A stretch of 57,014 nt of DNA from Nonomuraea basaltis (GTDB taxonomy: Bacteria > Actinomycetota > Actinomycetes > Streptosporangiales > Streptosporangiaceae): positions 1-57,014 of the forward strand of contig NZ_VCJS01000073.1 of NCBI RefSeq assembly GCF_005893125.1. Direction: 5' to 3'. The notes below the pieces were generated by a model, which was not told the DNA's origin, did no database searches, and saw only the letters and a program-made list of their open reading frames with translations. Positions within the stretch are counted from its first letter, which is position 1; every line of letters begins with the position of its first letter. The translations under genes and the position numbers were made by a program. Below, one piece after another: positions 7,540-15,899 of the stretch.

Positions 7540-8135
7540 GGAAGCGACCCGTCCGGTCGTTCGCACCGCCGCTCGACCTGCGCTTCATCGACCTGTTCAT
7601 GGCCATCGTGCTGGCGCTTTCCTTCGTCGCGATCATGCTGACCGTCGTGGCGCGGATGCTGCCGACGGAGAACTCCTCGCCGCCCGCGCGCCAGGAGAAG
7701 AGCGTGGCCCAGCTGAAGAGGCAGCTCGACGCGGCCGTGCTGGCCAAGCGGAAGGCCGAGGTCGAGCTGCGTACCACGCGGCAGCAGATCGCCGATCAGA
7801 CCGCGTTCGCCCTGCCCTGGTGGCTGATCGGGTTCTGCGCCGTGCTCGGCGTGCTCGCCGTGTTCATGGGCTGGCGTGTCCGCCTGTGGAACAAGGAAAA
7901 TCTCCCGCGCCTGCGAAGCTGGGCGTTGGTCACCGTGGTGGTGGCGGTGGTCACGGTGGTGATCAGGGAGCTGAGCGACCGCGACGGCTATCTGCTGCTC
8001 GCCGAGATCCCGTGGTGGGCCGCCGACGCCCTCTGTCTCGGGCTCCTGCTGGTCGCGTACGTGCTGATCTCCGTCATCCGGGCCAACCACACCGCGCTGA
8101 GCGAGATCAGGGCGCGGCCGTCCCCCCACCAGTAG
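7536..8135 (+). CDS. Membrane protein, putative partner of the TolQ/ExbB-like channel
   Basis: The 199-residue protein starts with a short basic tail and PPLDLRFIDLFMAIVLALSF, a helix with an Asp just before or inside it. That arrangement resembles the single helix of ExbD/TolR/MotB that carries the proton-accepting Asp. Residues about 55-88 form a charged, heptad-like coiled coil (EKSVAQLKRQLDAAVLAKRK onward). Unlike ExbD or MotB, it then has three more hydrophobic segments (about 92-112, 127-145, 153-178) and no periplasmic peptidoglycan-binding domain. I do not recognise a named family. The GTGA overlap with the channel gene strongly suggests joint function. What the pair energises is unknown, because no further partner is nearby. 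Confidence 0.65.
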   Translation: MRKRPVRSFAPPLDLRFIDLFMAIVLALSFVAIMLTVVARMLPTENSSPPARQEKSVAQLKRQLDAAVLAKRKAEVELRTTRQQIADQTAFALPWWLIGFCAVLGVLAVFMGWRVRLWNKENLPRLRSWALVTVVVAVVTVVIRELSDRDGYLLLAEIPWWAADALCLGLLLVAYVLISVIRANHTALSEIRARPSPHQ

Positions 8136-8144
8136 GAGGACGCA

Positions 8145-8200
8145 CGGAGGACCTCCGTGTGGTGCGGAACCGGGTCCGGCACCACATCGGAGGTCCTCCG
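8145..8200. terminator. Long bidirectional hairpin between convergent genes
   Basis: Arms 8145-8168 and 8175-8200 are complementary over about 24 bp, with two single-base bulges and the 6-nt loop ACCGGG. The hairpin sits between the stop of the channel operon (8135) and the stop of the minus-strand lyase gene (8204), so it can serve both. Each arm also begins with a smaller near-palindrome (CGGAGGACCTCCG). Confidence 0.8.
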
Positions 8201-8203
8201 GAG

Positions 8204-11200
8204 CTAGCGGGCCCGCGTGTAGGTGATGTGCGGGGCCTCTGGGGCGGTCATGCCGTTTCCGATGAAGAAGCCCGCCTGCGGCGGCTGGTTGTAGCCGACG
8301 TTCTGCCAGGCCACCGAGAGCCGGTAGACGGGGTCGTGCATCAGCGTGCGGATCCTGAGGTCGGTCACGTCGACGGTCGTGTAGAGGCGCAGCTTGGTGC
8401 TGTCCTGGGACCGCCAGACGATCTCCTCGCGCCAGTCTCCGATCAGGTCGGCCTGGAGGGTCGGCGTCCCCTTGGTGGAGTTGTTCGAGTAGGTGCCCTC
8501 GGCGCGGAAGATCTCCCTGCTCGTGCCGTCCCACTTGGCGATCGTGCCGACGCCGACGCCCTTCGCCTGGTCGTAGGCGTGGTCGACGATCTCGCGGAGC
8601 GGGTCGCCGTCCCACCAGGCGAGGAAGTTCGCCGGGGGGATCGACTGCCCGAGCAGCTGGCCGGCGGCCGTGCGCAGCTCACCCTGCGGGGAGTTCCACT
8701 CGCCCGTCGCGGTCACCGCCCACGACTCCGCGCCCGGGTGCTTGGGATCGATGTCGGCGGAGGCGGCGCGGCCCGTGTCCTTCGTGGCGGGCATCGACCA
8801 CAGCACCTGGCCCGTGGCGGCGTCCCTGAAGGTGGCGCCCCGGTTGCCGCTGGCGCCCATGTCCTCATGGGCCGCGAACACCTCGTAGCCGGGCCGGCTC
8901 GGGTCCAGATCGGTGACGTGGAGCGCGTCGCCGTGACCCAGGCGGGTGCTGTACAGGCCCTCGCCGTCGTCGTCGACCGTCATCGAGCCGAACACGATCT
9001 CGTCCTTCTGGTCGCCGTCGAGGTCCACGACGGACAAGTTGTGGTTGCCCTGCCCCGCGAAGGCGCTGTTCCCGGGGGTGTTGGAGTCGAACACCCACCG
9101 CTGCTCGAGGTTCTTGCCGTCGAAGTCGTAAGCGGCCAGGACGGTGCGCGTGTAGTAACCCCGGCTGAAGACGACCGACGGGTGCTCGCCGTCGAAGTAG
9201 GCGACGGCCGCGAGGAACCGGTCCACGCGGTTGCCGTACCCGTCGCCCCACGCCGCCACGTCGCCGCGGGGAGGAACGTAGTCGACGGTGTCGATCGCCT
9301 TGCCCGTGTTCCCTTCGAACACCGTCAGGTATTCCGGGCCCGACAGCACGTAGCCGCTGGAGTTGCGGTAGTCCTTGCTGGGATTGCCCAGGACGGTTCC
9401 CACGCCGTCGACGGTCCCGTCGGCGGTCTTCATGACCACCTCCGACCTGCCGTCGCCGTCGAGGTCGTAGACCATCAGCTGGGTGTAATGCGCTCCAGCC
9501 CGGATGTTCCGGCCGAGCGAGATCCGCCACTTCCGCTTGCCGGCCATCGTGTACGCGTCCACGTAGACCAGCCCGGTGTAGCCGGCCTGGGAGTTGTCCT
9601 TGGCGTTGCTCGGGTTCCAGACGAGGATCAGGTCGAGCTCGCCGTCACCGTCCAGGTCCCCGACCGAGGAGTCGCCCGCGCTGTAGGTGTACGGCTGGCC
9701 GTCCTTGGTGTAGTCGTCGGCCGGCTTGTCCAGCGGGATCTCCATGTACGGCCTGCTCCACACGCCGAACTCGGCGGTGGGGTCGCCGCCCACGGGGATC
9801 ACCCGGTAGACGGACTTGGCCGTTCCATCGGCGTCGAGGTGGTTCGTGGCGCCCGTGACCTCCTTGAGCTTCTTTCCGTCACGCCAGATCTCGAACGCCT
9901 GGCCGGGGTCGTCCAGCCCGAGCAGCCGCCAGCCGAGGTAGACCCCCGCGCTGGTCGCGACGGCGACCGGTGCCCTGTCCAGGCGCTCCATCTGCCGCTT
10001 CAGCTTGGTGACCGCCCGCGAGGCGGTCGCCGGCGAGGGCTCGGAGGCGCCGCCCCTGTTGACCGCCACGATCCGGTAGCGGAAGGGCACCGTCGTGAGG
10101 ACCTCGCCGTCGTCGAACGACGGTTGCTGCGTGGTCCCGATCCGCGCGTAGGGCCCCTCCTCCTTCTCCGCCCGGTGGACCCGGTACAGCAGCGCGCCCT
10201 CGACCCCGCTCCAGCGCAGTTCCACGCTGTTCTTCTCGACCTGGCCGAGGCGGGGCGCCTGCGGCACGGCCGGCGGCGTCACCGAGTCGTCCACGGTGGC
10301 GACCCGGACCGCGGCCGAGGGCACCGACTCGTCTCCGGCGGGGTCGAGAGCGGTCACCGTGTAGTCGTAGCGGGAGCCGATCTGGGCGGTCGTGTCGGTG
10401 TAGGAGGTGCCGGAGACCTTGCCGAGCAGGGCGGGCTTCGCGTCGCCCTCCTCGGCCCGGAAGATCCGGTAGCCTGCCGCCCCGTCCGTCGCCGTCCAGC
10501 TCAACGGGACGCTGGCGGCGATCCCCTCGAAGGAGACCGATCCGGCCCGCAGCCCCTCGGGAGCCGTCAGGATCGGGGTGATCTCCAGGCCGTTGAGGTG
10601 GGCGGTGGTGCCCGACACCACGACGTTCAGCTGCCCGTCGGTGACCTTGATCCCGGAGATGGCGCTCGTGGCCACGCTTCTGCTGCTGGAGACGGCGACG
10701 GCGGCGCCGCCCTCCGCGGAGATGGTCGTCCTCGCGGTGCCCAGCAGGTCTCCCACGTACGCCTTCAGGCCGTAGAGCCCGTTCGGCACGTCCACCTTGA
10801 ACTCGTAGGAGCCGCCGAAGTAGGCCAGGAAGTCCCTGCCGAGATCGTCCAGCGCGCTGCCGCGGTCTCGGTCGATCATGTTCGCGGCGCTGGTGAGTCC
10901 GAAGCCCGTGTCGGGCTTGTAGATCGTCGCCCGCGTGACCTGGGTGTACCCGGCGGCGACCGGCCCGGTGGCGGGCCCGAAGTCGTACTTGTACAGGGCC
11001 CGCTTGGTGGTGATCGTCACGGGGTCGGACGGCTCGGAGTCGCCGCGCCCGTTCACCGCCACCACGCGGAATTCGTAGCTCTTGCCCTCCGCCAGTCCGG
11101 AGACCGAGGCCTGCGGGATCGCGGAGGTGGTGGCCAGGGCGCCGTCGCGGAGCACCTTGTAGACGTCGGCGGTCTCGGCGGCGTCCCACTTCAGCACGGC

Positions 11201-12463
11201 GCCCGCGTTGGAAATGCCGCCCGCCACCAGTCCGGTGGGCTTGGCGGGGACGGCGGCGGGCGGCTCGCTCTCCCGCACCAGCCCCGACAGCGGCAGTCCC
11301 AGCGCCTTCACGCCGCCCGCGACCAGGCGCGCCATCTGGATGGCTCCGTACTCCTGGAAGTGGGTGTTGTCCGTGGCGCCGTTCGGCCAGGCGCCGTAGA
11401 CGCCCGCGGGGACGTGCAGGAACACCGACTTGGCCGCCTCGGGCCCGATCGTGTCCAGGTATTGCCTGCTCAGGGTGGACAGGTCGACCAGCGCGACGTT
11501 CTCCTCCTGGGCCAGCTCCTTCATCTTCACCACGTAGTCGGGGAAGGAGACGTTGAACGTGCCGGTCGTGGCGTTGTAGTCGAGACGGGAGACGGGGGTG
11601 ACCAGGATCGGGGTCGCCCCGCGCTGCCTGGCGCCGTTGACGTAGACCCGCAGGTACTCCTTGAAGTCCTCGGGGGAGGCGTACCTGTCGGGCACGCTGA
11701 CGGTCGCGTCGTTGTGCCCGAACTGGACGAAGAAGTAGTCGCCGGGCCTGATCGCCCGCAGGATCGTGTCGAGGCGGCCCTGGGTGATGAAGTTCTTGGA
11801 ACTGCGCCCGCCGATGGCGTGGTTGTCGAAGGCGACGCCGGTGGTGAAGGACTGCTCGATCATCTGGCCCCACCCGGCCTCGGGCGCCCAGAACGGGTCA
11901 TAGGTCTGGACGGTCGAGTCGCCCGCGATATAGGCGGTCGGGATCGTGCCGGCGGTGCGGCCGGCCTGCCGGGTGATGACCAGCGAGTTGATCTTGGGGG
12001 CGTTGCCGGAGAAGACGAAGTCCATCTTCCCGTCCACCAGGGCGATGCCGAAGGACATCTCCAGGTACGAGCCCGCGGCCTTGGCCGTCTGCTGCACCTT
12101 CGCGATCGACTCGACCGTGATCGCGATGTCGGTCGGCTCGGTGGCGTCGCCGGCGACGAGTGCGACGGTGTAGTCGCCGTTGGGCAGGTCCACGCTGAAG
12201 GTGGCGGCGCCGGTGGCGACGAAGTCGGATCGGAGGGCGTCGCCCGTGGCTCTGTCGGCCGAGGACAGCGTCGCGGTGTCGGCGAAGCCGTATCCCTGGG
12301 CCGAGCTGTAGCCGGTGGTCTCGGTGACGCGCGTGTAGCCCTCCTGAAGAGCGCTGCCGGAGGTGCCGAAGTCGAAGGCGCGGTCGGCCTCCGCGGCCTC
12401 GGCGGTTGTTGGTGTTAGCGCTAACATGCCGACGAGGAGGGTTATGGCCGCGATTTTGCGCAT
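8204..12463 (-). CDS. Secreted bifunctional rhamnogalacturonan acetylesterase-lyase (CE12-PL11)
   Basis: The 1419-residue protein has a signal peptide (about 1-24). Next is a galactose-binding-like beta domain (about 27-165), then an SGNH/CE12 esterase domain (about 172-400) with GDST (nucleophile Ser), GGRSS, FGHND and the DNTHFQE catalytic Asp-His block. An FnIII domain (about 405-488), a second beta domain starting LYKYDFGPATG (about 490-625) and two more FnIII domains (about 635-805) follow. The remainder, from LKRQMERLDRAPVAVATSAG to the C-terminus, is a PL11 rhamnogalacturonan endolyase beta-propeller with many DLDGDG calcium loops. Together they would deacetylate and cleave the rhamnogalacturonan I backbone of plant pectin outside the cell. 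The ribosome-binding site of the ATG at 12463 is weak. Two LacI-type palindromes lie around the start. Confidence 0.85.
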   Translation of the reverse strand: MRKIAAITLLVGMLALTPTTAEAAEADRAFDFGTSGSALQEGYTRVTETTGYSSAQGYGFADTATLSSADRATGDALRSDFVATGAATFSVDLPNGDYTVALVAGDATEPTDIAITVESIAKVQQTAKAAGSYLEMSFGIALVDGKMDFVFSGNAPKINSLVITRQAGRTAGTIPTAYIAGDSTVQTYDPFWAPEAGWGQMIEQSFTTGVAFDNHAIGGRSSKNFITQGRLDTILRAIRPGDYFFVQFGHNDATVSVPDRYASPEDFKEYLRVYVNGARQRGATPILVTPVSRLDYNATTGTFNVSFPDYVVKMKELAQEENVALVDLSTLSRQYLDTIGPEAAKSVFLHVPAGVYGAWPNGATDNTHFQEYGAIQMARLVAGGVKALGLPLSGLVRESEPPAAVPAKPTGLVAGGISNAGAVLKWDAAETADVYKVLRDGALATTSAIPQASVSGLAEGKSYEFRVVAVNGRGDSEPSDPVTITTKRALYKYDFGPATGPVAAGYTQVTRATIYKPDTGFGLTSAANMIDRDRGSALDDLGRDFLAYFGGSYEFKVDVPNGLYGLKAYVGDLLGTARTTISAEGGAAVAVSSSRSVATSAISGIKVTDGQLNVVVSGTTAHLNGLEITPILTAPEGLRAGSVSFEGIAASVPLSWTATDGAAGYRIFRAEEGDAKPALLGKVSGTSYTDTTAQIGSRYDYTVTALDPAGDESVPSAAVRVATVDDSVTPPAVPQAPRLGQVEKNSVELRWSGVEGALLYRVHRAEKEEGPYARIGTTQQPSFDDGEVLTTVPFRYRIVAVNRGGASEPSPATASRAVTKLKRQMERLDRAPVAVATSAGVYLGWRLLGLDDPGQAFEIWRDGKKLKEVTGATNHLDADGTAKSVYRVIPVGGDPTAEFGVWSRPYMEIPLDKPADDYTKDGQPYTYSAGDSSVGDLDGDGELDLILVWNPSNAKDNSQAGYTGLVYVDAYTMAGKRKWRISLGRNIRAGAHYTQLMVYDLDGDGRSEVVMKTADGTVDGVGTVLGNPSKDYRNSSGYVLSGPEYLTVFEGNTGKAIDTVDYVPPRGDVAAWGDGYGNRVDRFLAAVAYFDGEHPSVVFSRGYYTRTVLAAYDFDGKNLEQRWVFDSNTPGNSAFAGQGNHNLSVVDLDGDQKDEIVFGSMTVDDDGEGLYSTRLGHGDALHVTDLDPSRPGYEVFAAHEDMGASGNRGATFRDAATGQVLWSMPATKDTGRAASADIDPKHPGAESWAVTATGEWNSPQGELRTAAGQLLGQSIPPANFLAWWDGDPLREIVDHAYDQAKGVGVGTIAKWDGTSREIFRAEGTYSNNSTKGTPTLQADLIGDWREEIVWRSQDSTKLRLYTTVDVTDLRIRTLMHDPVYRLSVAWQNVGYNQPPQAGFFIGNGMTAPEAPHITYTRAR
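12413..12426. promoter_or_regulatory. LacI-type operator inside the lyase coding start
   Basis: TGTTAGCGCTAACA is a perfect 14-bp palindrome with the central CG typical of LacI/GalR-family operators. It lies at codons 13-17 of the minus-strand lyase gene, inside the signal-peptide coding region. A repressor here would block elongation or loop with the site at 12519-12534. No LacI gene is in the window. Confidence 0.6.
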
Positions 12464-12518
12464 GGGGCGTCCATTCGGGGTGATGCTCGAGGAGTGCCGA
12501 AGAGAAGTTAAGGCTGGG

Positions 12519-12534
12519 ATTTAAACGTTTTAAT
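12519..12534. promoter_or_regulatory. Second LacI-type operator upstream of the lyase gene
   Basis: ATTTAAACGTTTTAAT is a 16-bp near-palindrome (7 of 8 pairs) centred on CG, 56 bp upstream of the lyase start. The AAACGTTT core is LacI/CcpA-like but differs in sequence from the intragenic site, so the two may bind the same protein only if its specificity is loose. Confidence 0.5.
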
Positions 12535-12602
12535 AGAGGTCCGAAACCAAGTGTGATCGAAAAATCACATGGCTGTCAACGGTGAGGTGATTCGAACGGC
12601 CG

Positions 12603-12636
12603 GCCGCCCCTGGCCGCGTCGGCGGCCAAGGGCGGC
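12603..12636 (-). terminator. Hairpin downstream of the four-helix membrane gene
   Basis: A 15-bp stem with one mismatch (12603-12617 with 12622-12636) and a 4-nt loop begins 18 bp past the stop of the minus-strand gene ending at 12654. It would separate that gene from the lyase promoter. Confidence 0.6.
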
Positions 12637-12653
12637 TGGACACCGCAAGGCGG

Positions 12654-13064
12654 TCAGTGGGCGCAGCCCGCGTACTCGTCGAGGCGGCGCAGCATCGCCG
12701 CCAGCATGAGCGGGAACATCGCCACGTGCGCGGCCAGCATCAGCATGCCGCCGTCAATGATGCCGAGCCACAGCAGGGGGAAGAGCGGCACGACCGGAAC
12801 GAACATCGCCGCGCACATCTCCAGGGTCGAGGCCCAGCCGTGGCCGCGGATCCGCATCCACACGGCCATGCCGACGGACATGTTGAACGCCATCACCAGG
12901 TAGCCCAGCTCGGGGTACTGGCTGTGCGAGACGCTGAGGCCGAGGACGTCGAAGAGGGCGCCGAGCGCGAACATCCCGACGAACATCGCGATGATCATCT
13001 CGACGTAGTGGAGGGCGAACCTGCCCCAGCGGCGGCGGGGCTTCATCGCTGTTGTCGTCGTCAT
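12654..13064 (-). CDS. Small four-helix integral membrane protein
   Basis: The 136-residue protein has a basic N-terminus (MKPRRRWGRF) and four predicted helices: about 18-42, 55-73, 81-105 and 108-128. The Met-rich segments (MIIAMFVGMFALG, MLMLAAHVAMFPLMLAAMLR) resemble a conserved actinobacterial family sometimes labelled FliP-like in databases, though no flagellar genes are present. The ATG at 13064 is chosen; the frame is open farther upstream but that part overlaps the divergent regulator. The two genes share a 99-bp promoter region, so the GlxA-type regulator may control this gene. Confidence 0.65.
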   Translation of the reverse strand: MTTTTAMKPRRRWGRFALHYVEMIIAMFVGMFALGALFDVLGLSVSHSQYPELGYLVMAFNMSVGMAVWMRIRGHGWASTLEMCAAMFVPVVPLFPLLWLGIIDGGMLMLAAHVAMFPLMLAAMLRRLDEYAGCAH

Positions 13065-13115
13065 GTGTCCGACTGTCCAGGAGACGGGTTCACGCGCCAA
13101 GGCAGGGAGCCGGGG

Positions 13116-13151
13116 AGGTCCGGAAACTTGGGTCCTTCGTCCTTCGGACCT
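13116..13151. promoter_or_regulatory. Inverted repeat in the divergent promoter region
   Basis: AGGTCCG (13116-13122) and CGGACCT (13145-13151) form a 7-bp inverted repeat with a 22-bp spacer. A further GGTCC copy lies at 13131-13135. The last arm ends 12 bp before the ATG of the AraC-type gene. This is a candidate binding region for that regulator, judged by position only. Confidence 0.3.
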
Positions 13152-13163
13152 ACAGTCGGTGCC

Positions 13164-14132
13164 ATGGACCGAAGACGGGTCGTGGTGGTGGCGTACGAGG
13201 CGGCGGAGCTGCTGGAGATCGCCTGCATCACCACCGCGCTGGAGAGCGCCAACTGGCACGGCGCGTTACCGTACTACGAGTATCGCCTGGCCACGCCCGG
13301 CGGCCACACCTTCACCACCGCCACCGCATTGATGCTGCAGCCTCAGCTGGCCCTGGAGCGGGTCGCCGGGCCGCTCGACACCCTCGTGGTGGCGGGCGGG
13401 ATCGGCCACGAGAACGCCGCAGCCAATCCGCTGATCGTCGGCCACGTTCGCCGGCTGGCCCGCGAAAGCCGGCGCGTGGCGTCCGTGTGCACGGGATCGT
13501 TCGTCCTCGCCGCCGCCGGCCTGCTCGATGGGCGGCGCGCCACCACGCACTGGGACCAGGCGCAGCTGATGGCCAGCCGCTACCCCGAGGTCGTCGTCGA
13601 CCCGGACCCGATCTTCATCCGCGACGGCAATGTCGCCACGTCCGCGGGCATCACCGCCGCCCTCGACCTCATGCTGGCCTTCGTCGAGGAGGACAACGGC
13701 CCCGAACTGGCCAGGACCGTGGCCAGGAACTTGGTCACCTACCTGCAGCGGCCCGGGAACCAGGCGCAGATGAGCATGTTCATCCAGGCCCCCTCGCCCG
13801 CCAACAGCCTGGTCAAGCGGACCGTCGACTACATCAACGGGCATCTCGCCGAGAACCTCACCACGCCCGCGCTGGCGGATGCGGCGGGTGTGAGCGAGCG
13901 GCACCTGACCCGGCTGTTCCTCAAGCACCTGGAGCAGACGCCCGGGCGGTACGTCCGGCAGGCCCGCACCGAGGCGGCCGCCCATCTGCTGACCTCCACG
14001 TCGCTGCCGATGGCGTCCATCGCGGTGCGGTGCGGGTTCGGGACGGCGGAGACGTTGCGGCAGGCGTTTATCGATCGGTACGGGATCTCGCCCTCCCGCT
14101 ACCGCCTGACGCAGTCGTCGGCCGCCGGGTGA
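13164..14132 (+). CDS. GlxA-family transcriptional regulator (DJ-1/PfpI + AraC HTH)
   Basis: The 322-residue protein has an N-terminal class I glutamine-amidotransferase-like domain (about 1-175). It contains VVAGGIGHENAA and the nucleophile-elbow segment SVCTGSFVLAAAGLLDGRRA, followed by TTHW, all typical of GlxA/FtrA regulators. The C-terminal AraC/XylS double HTH (about 215-315) includes LADAAGVSERHLTRLFLKHL and IAVRCGFGTAETLRQAF. Such proteins usually activate a neighbouring catabolic or stress gene in response to an unknown ligand. The ATG at 13164 begins the domain cleanly; the upstream extension of the frame has no similarity. The divergent membrane gene at 12654-13064 is its likely target. 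Confidence 0.85.
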   Translation: MDRRRVVVVAYEAAELLEIACITTALESANWHGALPYYEYRLATPGGHTFTTATALMLQPQLALERVAGPLDTLVVAGGIGHENAAANPLIVGHVRRLARESRRVASVCTGSFVLAAAGLLDGRRATTHWDQAQLMASRYPEVVVDPDPIFIRDGNVATSAGITAALDLMLAFVEEDNGPELARTVARNLVTYLQRPGNQAQMSMFIQAPSPANSLVKRTVDYINGHLAENLTTPALADAAGVSERHLTRLFLKHLEQTPGRYVRQARTEAAAHLLTSTSLPMASIAVRCGFGTAETLRQAFIDRYGISPSRYRLTQSSAAG

Positions 14133-14159
14133 CGGGTGCGCCTGGCTAATGTGTCTGCG

Positions 14160-15866
<1,707 letters not shown>

Positions 15867-15899
15867 TGGGGACGGCCGTCGCGCGATGCTGAAAGGTGG

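Noticed and set aside
7820..12418. A 1532-codon open frame on the + strand opposite the rhamnogalacturonan enzyme
   Set aside because: It is His/Arg/Gly/Val-rich with no recognisable domain, and runs antisense to a gene with signal peptide and catalytic motifs. Such frames arise from the high third-position GC of the true gene.
12519..12534. This AT-rich palindrome as a KstR-type box
   Set aside because: The centre is AAACGTTT without the 2-bp spacer between AAC and GTT, so it fits LacI-type operators and not the AACnnGTT family.
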